From: Thioalkalivibrio thiocyanoxidans ARh2
Lineage (GTDB): Bacteria > Pseudomonadota > Gammaproteobacteria > Ectothiorhodospirales > Ectothiorhodospiraceae
Reading direction: 5' to 3'
DNA: 64,000 nt
Assembly (NCBI RefSeq): GCF_000385215.1
Contig: NZ_ARQK01000043.1
Span: 1-64,000 of the forward strand
Shown piece by piece: positions 5,969 to 15,798 of the stretch. Position numbers and translations under genes: made by a program. How positions within the stretch are numbered: the first letter of the stretch is position 1; each line of letters starts with the position of its first letter. The notes beneath the pieces are model-generated. The model had not been told where the DNA came from. It saw only the letters and a program-made list of their open reading frames with translations, and searched no databases.

Positions 5969-8230
5969 TCAGGCCGGACGCACCTCCATCCAGTCGGCGT
6001 TCTGGTAGCCGCGCGGCAGCTGGCGCCCGCGCCGGGCGCGCTCGCCAACGTACTCCGCCCACTCGGCCGGGGCCAGCGCCTTGAAGCGCTTGCCGGCGTG
6101 CACGACCAGGGTGTCCTGCGGCCCCAGCACGGCCACGTCGAGCACCCGTTCGGAGCTATCCTTGAGGGCCGCGGACGGGATGCCGATCAGCTTGTTGCCC
6201 TTGCCGCGCGCCAGCTCCGGCAGCTCGGTGGCCGGGAACAGCAGCAGATAACCACGCGTGGTGACGACGGCGATGTGATCCTCGTGCGGGTTGCGCACCG
6301 GCGCCGGCTGCAGCACGGCGGCCCCGTCGGGCACCGTGAGCACGTTCTTGCCGGCCTTCTGCCGCCCCAGCAGATCGCCCAGCTTCGCGACGAAGCCGTA
6401 GCCGTGATCCGAGCCCAGCAGCCAGCGGTCTTCCTCCGCCCCGGTGGCCATGCCGACAAACCGCGCGCCCTCCGGCGGATTCACGCGGCCGGACAGTGGC
6501 TCGCCCTGCCCGCGCGCGGACGGCAGGGTATGGGCGGGGATGGTATAGGTGCGGCCGGTGGAGTCGATGAACACGACCGGCTGGTTGCTGCGCCCGGTGA
6601 CTGCGGCCTGGAAGGCATCCCCGGCCTTGTAGTTCAGGCCGCGGGCGTCCACGTCGTGGCCCTTGGCTGCGCGCGCCCAGCCCTTCTCCGACAGCACGAT
6701 GGTCAGCGGCTCGGTGGGCACCAGCGCGGATTCGTCCAGCGCCTGCGCGGCGGCGCGCTGGACCAGCGGCGAGCGGCGTTCGTCGCCGTAGTCCGCGGCG
6801 TCCTTCTCGATCTCGCGGCGCACCTGGGTGCGCAGGCGACGCTCCGACCCCAGGGTCTTCTCCAGCTGGTCGCGCTCCTGCGCCAGTTCATCCTGCTCGC
6901 CACGGATCTTCATCTCCTCGAGCTTCGCCAGGTGGCGCAGCTTCAGCTCCAGGATCGCCTCGGCCTGGATGTCGGACAGGCCAAAGCGGCTCATCAGCTC
7001 GGGCTTCGGTTGGTCGTACTCGCGGATGATCGCGATTACCTCGTCGATGTTGAGATAGGCGATCAGCAGGCCTTCCAGCACATGCAGTCGCGCCTGCACC
7101 TTCTCCAGGCGCCACTGCAGGCGCCGGCGCACGGTCTCGATGCGGAAGTCCAGCCACTCCGACAGCAGCCCGGCCAGGTCGCGCACCTGCGGGCGCCCGT
7201 CAAGGCCGATCACGTTCATGTTCACGCGGTAGGTCTTTTCCAGGTCCGTGGTCGCGAACAGGTGCGCCATCAGCGCCTCGACATCGACGCGGTTCGAGCG
7301 CGGGGTGATCACCAGGCGGGTCGGGTGCTCGTGGTCGGACTCGTCGCGCAGGTCCTCGACCATTGGCAGCTTCTTCGCGCGGATCTGGCTGGCGATCTGC
7401 TCCAGCAGCTTCGCCCCGGAGACCTGGTGCGGCAGCGCGGTGACCACGAGGTCGTCGCCTTCGCGTTCATAGCGTGCCCGCGCGCGGATCGAGCCCTGCC
7501 CGGTCTCGTAGACCCGGCTCAGCTCGGCGGGCGGGGAAATGATCTCGGCCTCGGTGGGAAAGTCCGGCGCGGGCAGGTGCTCGCACAGCTCCGCGACCGT
7601 CGCCCTGGGGTTTTCCAACAGGTGCACGCAGGCCGCGGCCACCTCGCGCAGATTGTGCGGCGGGATGTCGGTGGCCATGCCCACCGCGATCCCGGAGCCG
7701 CCGTTCAGCAGCACGTTCGGCAGCCGCGCCGGGAGCATCTTCGGCTCCTCCAGCGCGCCGTCGAAGTTCGGCACCCAGTCCACCGTGCCCTGCCCCAGCT
7801 CCGAGAGCAGCAGCTGTGCGTAGCGCGACAGGCGTGACTCGGTGTAGCGCATCGCGGCGAAGGACTTGGGATCGTCCGGCGAGCCCCAGTTGCCCTGCCC
7901 GTCGACGAACGGGTAGCGGTAGGAGAAGGGCTGCGCCATCAGCACCATCGCCTCGTAGCACGCCGAGTCGCCGTGCGGATGGAACTTGCCGAGCACGTCA
8001 CCGACGGTGCGCGCCGACTTCTTGTACTTGGCCGTGGCCGAGAGCCCCAGCTCGCTCATCGCGTAGATGATGCGGCGCTGCACGGGCTTGAGTCCGTCGC
8101 CGATGTGCGGCAGCGCACGGTCCAGGATCACGTACATGGAGTAGTCCAGGTACGCCTTCTCGGTAAAATCCTTCAGCGGCAGCTGCTCGCCACTGTTGGC
8201 GAACAGGCTGGGGGTCTCGATATCGGTCAT
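5969..8230 (-). CDS. parC: DNA topoisomerase IV subunit A
   Basis: A 753-residue type IIA topoisomerase subunit that cuts and rejoins DNA to decatenate daughter chromosomes together with ParE (not in the window). The catalytic Tyr is Y129 in RYTESRLS. The quinolone-resistance region reads [12 protein letters not shown], with Ser89 and Glu93 at the positions equal to E. coli Ser80 and Glu84, so it has the sensitive-type residues. The C-terminal beta-pinwheel domain is present but of the shorter ParC kind. ATG 8230 follows a GAGAG ribosome binding site. The Met-Asp-Ile start and total length fit ParC rather than GyrA. Confidence 0.96.
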   Translation of the reverse strand: MTDIETPSLFANSGEQLPLKDFTEKAYLDYSMYVILDRALPHIGDGLKPVQRRIIYAMSELGLSATAKYKKSARTVGDVLGKFHPHGDSACYEAMVLMAQPFSYRYPFVDGQGNWGSPDDPKSFAAMRYTESRLSRYAQLLLSELGQGTVDWVPNFDGALEEPKMLPARLPNVLLNGGSGIAVGMATDIPPHNLREVAAACVHLLENPRATVAELCEHLPAPDFPTEAEIISPPAELSRVYETGQGSIRARARYEREGDDLVVTALPHQVSGAKLLEQIASQIRAKKLPMVEDLRDESDHEHPTRLVITPRSNRVDVEALMAHLFATTDLEKTYRVNMNVIGLDGRPQVRDLAGLLSEWLDFRIETVRRRLQWRLEKVQARLHVLEGLLIAYLNIDEVIAIIREYDQPKPELMSRFGLSDIQAEAILELKLRHLAKLEEMKIRGEQDELAQERDQLEKTLGSERRLRTQVRREIEKDAADYGDERRSPLVQRAAAQALDESALVPTEPLTIVLSEKGWARAAKGHDVDARGLNYKAGDAFQAAVTGRSNQPVVFIDSTGRTYTIPAHTLPSARGQGEPLSGRVNPPEGARFVGMATGAEEDRWLLGSDHGYGFVAKLGDLLGRQKAGKNVLTVPDGAAVLQPAPVRNPHEDHIAVVTTRGYLLLFPATELPELARGKGNKLIGIPSAALKDSSERVLDVAVLGPQDTLVVHAGKRFKALAPAEWAEYVGERARRGRQLPRGYQNADWMEVRPA

Positions 8231-8338
8231 CGGCTCTCTCGAAGGGCGGATGGATCACCATGGCGGCCTTTTACCGCACGCCCGGCCCGCGTACTGTAGC
8301 GATCACGCCGCCACCGTTCCATTCCCGGGGAGAATGCC

Positions 8339-9763
8339 GTGCTGGGTACCGGCTGGACCGCCAGTATCACTGCCTTTGCCGCTTTTGCACTGGCCGCCGC
8401 CAGTGTGATGCACGCACTGCTCCAGCGCCGCGAGACCGGCACTGTCATCGCGTGGGTGGGCCTGATCGTTCTGCTGCCGGTGGCAGGATCGATCCTGTAC
8501 TGGATGTTCGGGGTCAACCGCATCCGGCGCCGCGCCCACGCCCTGCGCGAGGGCCATCTGCTGGTCGACCCCGCGGCGCACAACACCAACGAGACGGGCA
8601 TTCCGCCACGCTGGTCACGACTGCTCGGCTGTGGCGATCGGCTCGCGCCGTTTCGCGCCAGCACAGGCAATTCGGTACGCCCGCTGCTCAGCGGAGACCA
8701 GGCCTACGCGGCGATGCTCGAGGCGATCGATGGCGCGTCACAGAGCATCACCCTGGCGACCTACATCTTTGATTACGACGTGGTCGGACAACGCTTCGTG
8801 CGCCACCTCAAAGCGGCCCGCGACCGCGGTGTCGAGGTGCGTGTGCTGATCGACGGTATCGGTGCCCGCTACAGCCGCCGCAATACCCTGCGTTTTCTCA
8901 GGCGGGCCGGCATCCCGGCCGCCGCCTTCATGCCCGTGCATCACCTGCCGCGCACCCTCGCCGCATTCAATCTGCGCAATCACCGCAAGATGCTGCTGGT
9001 GGATGGCGAACACGGCTTCACCGGCGGCATGAATATCCGCCGCGGGCACAGCGCGAGCGATCCGGGACCGCACCCTATACAGGATCTGCACTTCGAGGTT
9101 CGCGGACCGATCTGCCTGCAGCTCCAGCGGATATTCGCGGAAGACTGGCAATTCAGCACCCAGGAGAAACTGGAAGGTGCACCCTGGTTCCCGGAGATGT
9201 CGCGCCCGGCCGGTGCGCTCTTGTGCCGCGCCCTGCCGGACGGCCCCGATGAGGACTTCGAGGTCATCAAGTTCACCCTGCTGGCCGCAATCGCGGAGGC
9301 GCGCGAACGCATCACCGTGGTCACGCCCTACTTCCTGCCCGACCTGGAGCTGCTGGGGGCCCTCAAGGCCGCAGCGTTACGGGGTATCGAGGTTGATCTG
9401 CTCCTGCCCGCACGCAACAACCTGCGCCTGGTCGAATGGGCCGGCCGCCCGCTGCACGGAGAGATCCTCACGCGCGGGTGCCGCATCTGGCTAACGCCCC
9501 CTCCGTTCAACCACTCCAAGCTGATGCTGGTCGACCGTGAATGGATCCTGGTGGGATCGGCCAACTGGGACCCGCGCAGCCTGCGGCTCAACTTCGAGTG
9601 CAACCTCGAATGCCTGGACCGCGAGCTGGCACAACAGCTGGCCGACTGGGCGGAGGACCTGCGTTCGCGTTCCCACCCGCTGACGCTGGACGATGTTCAC
9701 GCCCGCAGCCTGCCCGCCCGACTGCGCGACGGCGCCGCACGCCTGCTGACCCCGTACTTGTAA
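8339..9763 (+). CDS. cls: Cardiolipin synthase, two-HKD phospholipase D type
   Basis: A 474-residue enzyme that joins two phosphatidylglycerols into cardiolipin and glycerol at the inner membrane. The start is GTG 8339, placed by a GGGGAG ribosome binding site six bases upstream. Two membrane helices lie at about 8-28 and 36-55, as in ClsA. Both HKD motifs are intact: HRKMLLVD near residue 218 with GGMN after it, and HSKLMLVD near 393 with GSANWDPRS after it. Length fits ClsA (about 480). It is divergent from parC. Confidence 0.93.
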   Translation: MLGTGWTASITAFAAFALAAASVMHALLQRRETGTVIAWVGLIVLLPVAGSILYWMFGVNRIRRRAHALREGHLLVDPAAHNTNETGIPPRWSRLLGCGDRLAPFRASTGNSVRPLLSGDQAYAAMLEAIDGASQSITLATYIFDYDVVGQRFVRHLKAARDRGVEVRVLIDGIGARYSRRNTLRFLRRAGIPAAAFMPVHHLPRTLAAFNLRNHRKMLLVDGEHGFTGGMNIRRGHSASDPGPHPIQDLHFEVRGPICLQLQRIFAEDWQFSTQEKLEGAPWFPEMSRPAGALLCRALPDGPDEDFEVIKFTLLAAIAEARERITVVTPYFLPDLELLGALKAAALRGIEVDLLLPARNNLRLVEWAGRPLHGEILTRGCRIWLTPPPFNHSKLMLVDREWILVGSANWDPRSLRLNFECNLECLDRELAQQLADWAEDLRSRSHPLTLDDVHARSLPARLRDGAARLLTPYL

Positions 9764-9803
9764 GTCGCCCCCGCGGCGCGCAAACCGGCCCCGGCTGTGC
9801 TTA

Positions 9804-9866
9804 ACTCTCAAGAGAGTATGGGTTTTCGCCGCTAACACTAAAGGGAAAACCCTGACCCAGGGGGTC
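9804..9866 (+). promoter_or_regulatory. Structured leader with three consecutive hairpins before a GGDEF-EAL gene
   Basis: Three inverted repeats follow each other: ACTCTC-N2-GAGAGT (9804-9817), GGGTTTTC-N17-GAAAACCC (9820-9852) and GACCC-N3-GGGTC (9854-9866). The last one contains the purine-rich ribosome binding site and ends four bases before the ATG at 9871, so it could mask translation. The sequence does not match the c-di-GMP riboswitch core that I know. Confidence 0.45.
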
Positions 9867-9870
9867 GATC

Positions 9871-12762
9871 ATGGACGGTCCACTGATCGCAGCGCTGTAC
9901 CTGCTCGCCGGGCTATGCGTATACGCCACGGCGACCCACCTGCTGCACGCCACCCAAAGCCTGCGCCGCGCGGAACACCTGCTGTTTGCCGCGATGTGCC
10001 TGCTGGTTGCAGGTGCCGCGATCAGCGTTGCCCTGTCGTACCAGGCAGCAACCATTGAGGCCTATACCGGCCCCATCAAGGCGTATTACGCCCTGATCGC
10101 GCCTCTGTATGTGCTGTTCGCTGCCTTCATCGCCCGCTATACCGGCACCCCCGCGCGCGGCCTGCTCGTAATCCTGGGGGCCCTGGTGGTCGTCGTCTGG
10201 GTCGTCAATGTCCAACAGCCCTATGGGTTGCAGCTGGGCGAGGCCGCGGAGCTGCGCACGGTGACCCTGCCCTGGGGCGAGACGGTATCGCTCGCGGCAG
10301 GCCCCTCGAGCCCGTGGTTTCTGCTGGGGCTGTCCGGTCTGCTGCTGGTGTTCGGCTTCGCCCTGTGGGCACTGTTGCATCGGTGGCTGCGCGAGGGTGG
10401 CACGAGCCCCCTGGTCCTGCTGGGAGCGATCGTGCTGTTCCTGCTGGGGACGGCCCAGGGCGCCCTGGTACGGCTTGGTGCCATCGATTCCATTCCCCTC
10501 GCGGTGTTCGGCTATCTGGGTATGATCCTGGTCATGAGCCTGGCGCTGCACCGGGAGACCCAGGAACGCGTGCGTGAATCGGAACACCGCTTTCGCGACC
10601 TGGTGCAGCAAGCCCCCGTCGCGGTAGAGGTGCTGACGCCCGAGGGCCGAGTGCGCCAGGTGAACGCCGCCTGGGAAGCGATGCACGGGCGCGATGGCGA
10701 ACGCGTGCGGGATTCCAGCGTGTTGCACTGCCCTGATCCCATCGACGGACGCATCACCGAGGCGGTCCGCGCAGCGGCTCGGGGCGAACGGCAGTACATC
10801 GGGCCGTTTGCTGATCGAACGGGGCTCGACCCTGTCACCCAACAGGCGGGGAACCGCTGGTTGAAGGGTTGCGTTTACCCCCTGAAGGACCACCGGGGCG
10901 AGGTGCAGGACGTCATCGTGATGCAGGAGGACATCACGCTCGCCCGGCGTGGCGAAGAGGCCCTGCGCGTGATCGCCCAGGGTTTTCGCGCCCACGACCG
11001 GGAGAGCTTCTTCCAGAATCTGGTACTGCGGCTGCGCGAGGTCTTTCGTGCCGACTATGCCCTGGTGGGTGTCAATGTCCCGGACATGCCTGGCCATATC
11101 GAGACAAAGGCACTTTGTCAGGGTGGCGAGCTGGTGGACAACATCCGCTACGCCCTGACCGGAACCCCCTGTGACGAAGTGCTCGCGCGCGGCCTGTGCG
11201 TCTACCCCGACCACGTTCAGGAGCTATTTCCGCAAGACGGGCTCCTGGTGGAGATGGGGGCTCGCAGCTATCTCGGGGCTCCCATGCTCGACAGCCAAGG
11301 GCGCGAGCTCGGACACATCGCCATCGTCAATCGCTACCCGCTGGACGAGACCGAGCAGGCAGCCGGCATCCTCGAGATCTTTGCCGACCGGGCCGCGGCC
11401 GAACTCGAACGACTGGAAGGCGAGGAACATATCCGCCGACTTGCCTATCACGACCCGCTAACCGGCCTGGCCAATCGCACCCAGCTGCACGATGCGCTGA
11501 CCCGGGATCTGGATCTGGCCTATCACGGGGGCCTGCATGGCGGGCTCATCCTGATCGATCTGGACCACTTCAAGACCATCAACGATGCCCTGGGGCACGC
11601 GGTCGGTGACACCGTGCTGGCCGCGGTCGCCGACCGCCTGCGCCAGAACGCACCCGAAAAGGCGCTGGTGGTACGCCTGGGCGGAGACGAGTTCGCCACC
11701 CTGATCCATCCCCGACGCGCATCACGTCAGGCGACCGAGGCCACGGTCAACGCCGCGGCCCACCGGCTGCTGGACGCCCTGCAGCACCCGATTGTGGTGG
11801 GGGAACGCACCTTCAGCGTCGGCGCCAGCCTGGGCTGCGTGCTGTTCCCGGACGCAGGTCAGACCTCCTCGGATGCCTTGCGCCATGCCGACATCGCGCT
11901 GTATCAGGCGAAGCGGGCGGGACGCGGTGGAGTGCAGTTCTACCGCCATGCCCTGCAGGACGAGGCTCACGCCCGCCTGCAGATCGAGGAGGGGTTGCGC
12001 CAGGCCCTGGCGAACCGGGAGATGCATCTGGACTACCAGGCCCAGTTCGATGCCCAGGGGCATTTGATCGGTGTCGAGGCACTGTTGCGCTGGACACACC
12101 CGGGACTGGGCCCGGTCAGCCCGGCACTGTTCATCCCCATCGCCGAGGAGACCGGGCTGATCCACTCCATCGGCACCTGGGTCATCGAACACGCCCTGGA
12201 TAACCTTCGGGGCTGGCACGCCCGGGGCCTGCCGCTGCCGCCTCGCGTGGCCATCAACATCTCGCCCTGGCAGCTGGCCCGCCCCGATTTCGTCGAACAG
12301 CTCAGGGAGCGCGTGGAGGCTACCGAGCTGGACCCCGGCCGGATCACCCTGGAGGTGACCGAGTCGGGTCTGCTGCGCGACCTGTCCGACGCCATCGCCA
12401 AGCTGCGGGCCCTGCGCAAGTTCGGTGTCCAGGTGGCACTGGACGATTTCGGCACGGGGTATTCGTCGCTGGCCTATCTGCGCGATCTGCCGCTGGACGA
12501 GCTCAAGATCGACAAGTCGTTCATCGACGAGCTGGTGCACAAGGGCGAACAGATGCTGATCGAAAATATCCTCGATATCGGCCACAACATGGGCCTGCGG
12601 GTGATCGCCGAGGGCGTGGCGCAGGAGGCCCAGCGCCAGCGCCTGCTGGCCCTGGGCTGCACACGTTTCCAGGGGTTCCTCTACGGCGAACCGATCGCGG
12701 AAGACGAATTCGCGGCCTGGCTGGAACGTAACGTCACCCCGGCCGTGCACCGCCAAGGCTGA
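9871..12762 (+). CDS. Membrane PAS-GAF-GGDEF-EAL protein (c-di-GMP synthesis/hydrolysis)
   Basis: A 963-residue inner-membrane signalling protein. Residues 1-225 contain about seven hydrophobic helices, a 7TM-type sensor. A PAS domain (about 235-355) and a GAF domain (about 370-515) follow. The GGDEF domain (about 530-690) has an intact RLGGDEF but no RxxD inhibitory site before it. The EAL domain (about 705-955) has EALLRW, the DDFGTGYSS loop and AEGV, so hydrolysis looks possible. Both activities are chemically plausible, and the net direction cannot be told from sequence. It ends directly against the convergent GGDEF gene with no base between the stop codons. The leader is unusually structured (9804-9866). 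Confidence 0.92.
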   Translation: MDGPLIAALYLLAGLCVYATATHLLHATQSLRRAEHLLFAAMCLLVAGAAISVALSYQAATIEAYTGPIKAYYALIAPLYVLFAAFIARYTGTPARGLLVILGALVVVVWVVNVQQPYGLQLGEAAELRTVTLPWGETVSLAAGPSSPWFLLGLSGLLLVFGFALWALLHRWLREGGTSPLVLLGAIVLFLLGTAQGALVRLGAIDSIPLAVFGYLGMILVMSLALHRETQERVRESEHRFRDLVQQAPVAVEVLTPEGRVRQVNAAWEAMHGRDGERVRDSSVLHCPDPIDGRITEAVRAAARGERQYIGPFADRTGLDPVTQQAGNRWLKGCVYPLKDHRGEVQDVIVMQEDITLARRGEEALRVIAQGFRAHDRESFFQNLVLRLREVFRADYALVGVNVPDMPGHIETKALCQGGELVDNIRYALTGTPCDEVLARGLCVYPDHVQELFPQDGLLVEMGARSYLGAPMLDSQGRELGHIAIVNRYPLDETEQAAGILEIFADRAAAELERLEGEEHIRRLAYHDPLTGLANRTQLHDALTRDLDLAYHGGLHGGLILIDLDHFKTINDALGHAVGDTVLAAVADRLRQNAPEKALVVRLGGDEFATLIHPRRASRQATEATVNAAAHRLLDALQHPIVVGERTFSVGASLGCVLFPDAGQTSSDALRHADIALYQAKRAGRGGVQFYRHALQDEAHARLQIEEGLRQALANREMHLDYQAQFDAQGHLIGVEALLRWTHPGLGPVSPALFIPIAEETGLIHSIGTWVIEHALDNLRGWHARGLPLPPRVAINISPWQLARPDFVEQLRERVEATELDPGRITLEVTESGLLRDLSDAIAKLRALRKFGVQVALDDFGTGYSSLAYLRDLPLDELKIDKSFIDELVHKGEQMLIENILDIGHNMGLRVIAEGVAQEAQRQRLLALGCTRFQGFLYGEPIAEDEFAAWLERNVTPAVHRQG

Positions 12763-14490
12763 TTAGCGAGTCTCCAGACCAAGGCCACAGCCCAGTGGCC
12801 CGCGCCGGCGATGCCGCGTACCCGCCTGGCTGACGCGGCTGACATCGACCTGTTCGTGCAGCACGATTCCACCGCCCCCGGCCTCCTTGGCCGCATACAT
12901 CGCACGATCCGCCTGCAACATCAGGCCCTCCGGGTCCGCACTGTCATGCGGGTACAGGGCCGCGCCCATGCTGAGCCCCACGTGCACCGCCTCGCGATTG
13001 ACCTCGATGGGCTCGGCAAAGCGTTCAATCAGTTTCAGCCCGACCCCGAGCAGGGCATCCGGGTCGTCCATGTTCTCCAGCAGGATCACAAACTCGTCAC
13101 CGCCCATGCGGGCCACCACATCGCTCTCGCGCACCCCTTCGCGCAGGCGCCCGGCCACCGTCACCAGCACCACATCGCCCGCGTCGTGACCCAGGCGGTC
13201 GTTGATTGGCTTAAAGCCGTCCAGGTCGCAGACCACCAGGGCCAGCCCCGTCTCGTTGCGCTGGGCACGGCGCATGGCCTGGCGCAGGTGTTCCTGGAAC
13301 AGGCTGCGGTTGGCAAGCCCGGTCAGCGAATCGTGATGGGCCTGATGCCAGAGGCGTTCCTCGGAGGCCTTCTCGAGGGTGACATCCCGCACCATTCCCA
13401 GGACCTGCAATGGCCGGCCCGTGTCGTCACGGGCGATCTCGCCTTCCACGCGCACATGACGCACCCCACCATCCGGACGCACGACCCGGTGATCGACGCG
13501 ATACACCGCCTCGCTGGCCAGCGCCTGGTTGATGGTGCGCCGTGCGCGCGCGCGGTCATCGGGATGCACCGCATGGATGTAGGACTCGAAGCCCGCCTCG
13601 TTCAGTCTGGGATCCAGCCCGAAGAGTTCGAACACATGGGCGGACCAGTTCAACTGACCGTTGCGGATATCCCAGTCCCAGAACCCCGCACCTGCGCTGC
13701 GTTGTGCCTCTTCCAGGCGCGCCGTGGTCTCCTCGAGCTCCGCCGTGCGGCGCGCCACTGCCGCCTCCAGCCCCCCCTGGGTCTCGCGCAGGCGCGCCTC
13801 CACTCGCGCACGCTCGCGCAACTCTTCCTGCAGCGCCTGGTGGTTGCGCCGCAGGCGATAACGCACACGCCCCCCGAGCAGAACGATCAGAACGGCCGCC
13901 AGAACAGTCGCCCAGAGCATCCATTCCTGGCTTTGTTCATGGCGTTGCGCCATGGCCTCGATCGCCTGGGCGTTGTCGCGGTGAAAGTTCTCCAGGATGC
14001 GTTCCATCTGCCCCAGGACTTCCTCCTGGATCGGCATCAGATCGGCGTACAGCATGCCCAGGGCCTCGTTACGGTCCCCGACCAGCGCGAGATCGACAAT
14101 ATCTTCGAGCAGCGGGGCGCCGATCGAAGTCAGCTCGCGCAACTCCTGCATGCGCTGGCGATCCGCGGCCCCTTCCGCCTGCGCCTCGGCCGCCGCCAGC
14201 GTCTCGACGAACTGGGGCGCGAGATCGCGAAACTCCCGGTGATAGCGCTCCTGCAGCGCGGTGTCCTCCGCGCTCACCACCAGCGAGGCGCGCAGCACTC
14301 GCTCGCGCACCAGGCTGCGCATGCGGTGGACATGGTCGACTTTCTGGATGTGTTCCTCGGTGAGGGTCTGGATGTCCTGCTGCAGGTGTTGCACCCGCAA
14401 CCAGCTGAAGACCGCGATTGCCGCGACCAGCAGCAGCACCAGCGCAAACACGCTGGTGATTCCCGGGACGCGCAGGCGATCAACGGACAC
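12763..14490 (-). CDS. Membrane PAS-GGDEF diguanylate cyclase
   Basis: A 575-residue protein starting at GTG 14490. Transmembrane helix 1 (about 12-30) and helix 2 (about 190-208) flank a four-helix-bundle-like periplasmic domain with no Cys. A coiled coil follows (210-265), then a PAS domain with PAC motif (about 268-385), then GGDEF (about 395-550). The active site is MGGDEF, and the inhibitory site RESD lies at the right distance before it, so this should be a feedback-inhibited cyclase making c-di-GMP. There is no EAL domain. Its last codon abuts the last codon of the convergent GGDEF-EAL gene. Confidence 0.92.
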   Translation of the reverse strand: MSVDRLRVPGITSVFALVLLLVAAIAVFSWLRVQHLQQDIQTLTEEHIQKVDHVHRMRSLVRERVLRASLVVSAEDTALQERYHREFRDLAPQFVETLAAAEAQAEGAADRQRMQELRELTSIGAPLLEDIVDLALVGDRNEALGMLYADLMPIQEEVLGQMERILENFHRDNAQAIEAMAQRHEQSQEWMLWATVLAAVLIVLLGGRVRYRLRRNHQALQEELRERARVEARLRETQGGLEAAVARRTAELEETTARLEEAQRSAGAGFWDWDIRNGQLNWSAHVFELFGLDPRLNEAGFESYIHAVHPDDRARARRTINQALASEAVYRVDHRVVRPDGGVRHVRVEGEIARDDTGRPLQVLGMVRDVTLEKASEERLWHQAHHDSLTGLANRSLFQEHLRQAMRRAQRNETGLALVVCDLDGFKPINDRLGHDAGDVVLVTVAGRLREGVRESDVVARMGGDEFVILLENMDDPDALLGVGLKLIERFAEPIEVNREAVHVGLSMGAALYPHDSADPEGLMLQADRAMYAAKEAGGGGIVLHEQVDVSRVSQAGTRHRRRGPLGCGLGLETR

Positions 14491-14646
14491 GATCAGCCCG
14501 CCGGCCTTCCGGCCCCCGGGGCATGCGCCCGCGCAATCGTCGGGTCGTCACCGACCGCCCGGCAGGTCTGAGTCCAATCCTTGACGCGCATGCTGTCCCC
14601 CTGTGTGATCGTGAATCCACACGACCACACGCGAGAGTGCCCCGGG

Positions 14647-15126
14647 ATGGCGTCAAACTCAAGAGGGGACGGGACACCGATCGACACGCCCGAGACAAAG
14701 GTGGCGCTGACCCGGGCCTACGCCGCCACGCACTACCGGATCGAGGCCCCCGGGCAGACGTTGTTCCTGCGCATCGGCCAGCGCGACCCGCGTCTCGAGG
14801 CCGCCCTGCAGGCACAGGGGGTGAGCCGGGCCAGCCTGCTGACCGCATGGAACCCGCGCAGCCACCTTGTACCGGAGCCGGAGAACCGCGCGCGACAGGC
14901 CCGCCTCGAACGCGATCTCGCGCAGGCCGGCTGGCACTGCTGGCCCACGGTCCACCGGGACCCGGCCGGCCACTGGCCCGACGAGCCCGGCTACTGCGTG
15001 CTGGGGATGGGCGCCTCCGAGCTGGATGCCTGGCTGGTCGGATTCGACCAGAACGCGGCCGTAACGGTCGAACCGCCCAGCGTGCCACAACTGGTCTGGC
15101 ATCCGGCCCTGCGGACAACGGATTGA
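14647..15126 (+). CDS. DUF3293 family protein
   Basis: I recognise the DUF3293 pattern: a short globular protein with L-x2-AY-x2-THYR near the start, LLTAWNPRS in the middle, and GFDQNAAVTV near the end. Function is unknown. The start at ATG 14647 gives 159 residues, near family length. An upstream in-frame ATG at 14581 would add 22 residues with no family match. There is no signal peptide or membrane segment, so it is cytoplasmic. It is divergent from the cyclase gene and convergent with the CopD-like gene. Confidence 0.7.
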   Translation: MASNSRGDGTPIDTPETKVALTRAYAATHYRIEAPGQTLFLRIGQRDPRLEAALQAQGVSRASLLTAWNPRSHLVPEPENRARQARLERDLAQAGWHCWPTVHRDPAGHWPDEPGYCVLGMGASELDAWLVGFDQNAAVTVEPPSVPQLVWHPALRTTD

Positions 15127-15147
15127 GAGGACGCAACGCGGGCAACG

Positions 15148-15177
15148 CTGCGCCGGACAGCCGGCTGCCCGGCGCAG
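15148..15177. terminator. Terminator-like hairpin between convergent genes
   Basis: CTGCGCCGG (15148-15156) pairs with CCGGCGCAG (15169-15177) around a 12-base loop. It lies between the DUF3293 gene and the CopD-like gene, which ends at 15181. There is no long T-run on either side. Confidence 0.55.
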
Positions 15178-15180
15178 GCC

Positions 15181-15651
15181 TTATTGCGGCATCAGCGGAC
15201 CACCGGAGGCCACGATGATGGTGACCAGCCCGATCAGGGTGTTGATGCCCACCAGCCGGCGGATCTGTCCCAGACGGCGCAGGCCCTCCGCGGTGTCATT
15301 GGCCGCGATCGCCTGGCGCATACGGCGGTACGGGGCGAATACCACATGGGCGAAGATCGCCATCATGATCAGGCCCAGCGCCAGCATGGTGTGCACGCTG
15401 GGATGCACGCTGTCCATGCCGCCAAACACCAGGAAGATCATGTGGAAGCCGGTGATCAGCAGCGCCACGACCGCCGCCCACACCCAGGGGAAGAAGCGCT
15501 GGAACACCTCTTCCCACAGGCGCAGCCGCGCCATGTCGTCGAGCTGCCGTGCCGCCGTCGGCCGCAGGAACATCCAGGCGAAGAACATCCCGCCCACCCA
15601 GATCACGACCGCCAGCACGTGCACCACGGTGGCCAGTGCATACCCTTCCAT
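15181..15651 (-). CDS. CopD/HemJ-like four-helix membrane protein
   Basis: A 156-residue inner-membrane protein. The start ATG 15651 is fixed by an excellent AAGGAGCGG ribosome binding site; a longer in-frame extension upstream is an artefact. Four hydrophobic helices are visible, at about 5-27, 55-77, 85-105 and 130-150. The first carries HVLAVVIWVGGMFF, the signature of the CopD/HemJ superfamily, with a conserved His that can bind haem or copper. It may take part in copper handling or haem metabolism. The Cu/Zn permease gene is divergent next to it. Exact function is open. Confidence 0.7.
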   Translation of the reverse strand: MEGYALATVVHVLAVVIWVGGMFFAWMFLRPTAARQLDDMARLRLWEEVFQRFFPWVWAAVVALLITGFHMIFLVFGGMDSVHPSVHTMLALGLIMMAIFAHVVFAPYRRMRQAIAANDTAEGLRRLGQIRRLVGINTLIGLVTIIVASGGPLMPQ

Positions 15652-15798
15652 ATTCCGCTCCTTGTCCGTTTCGGATGATTCCGTGGCGCAGTGTAGCCGG
15701 GCACAGCGGACTCTGCCGACCCCTGTCTCGCCAGCCACCATCCGTCGCTGCCCTCGAGGACTCTTGCAGCGGCGACGTCCCGAGACGACGATCGACCA

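Noticed and set aside
9804-9866. Known c-di-GMP riboswitch upstream of the GGDEF-EAL gene
   Set aside because: The conserved core bases that I know for both classes are absent; only simple hairpins are present, so I report a structured leader without naming a class.
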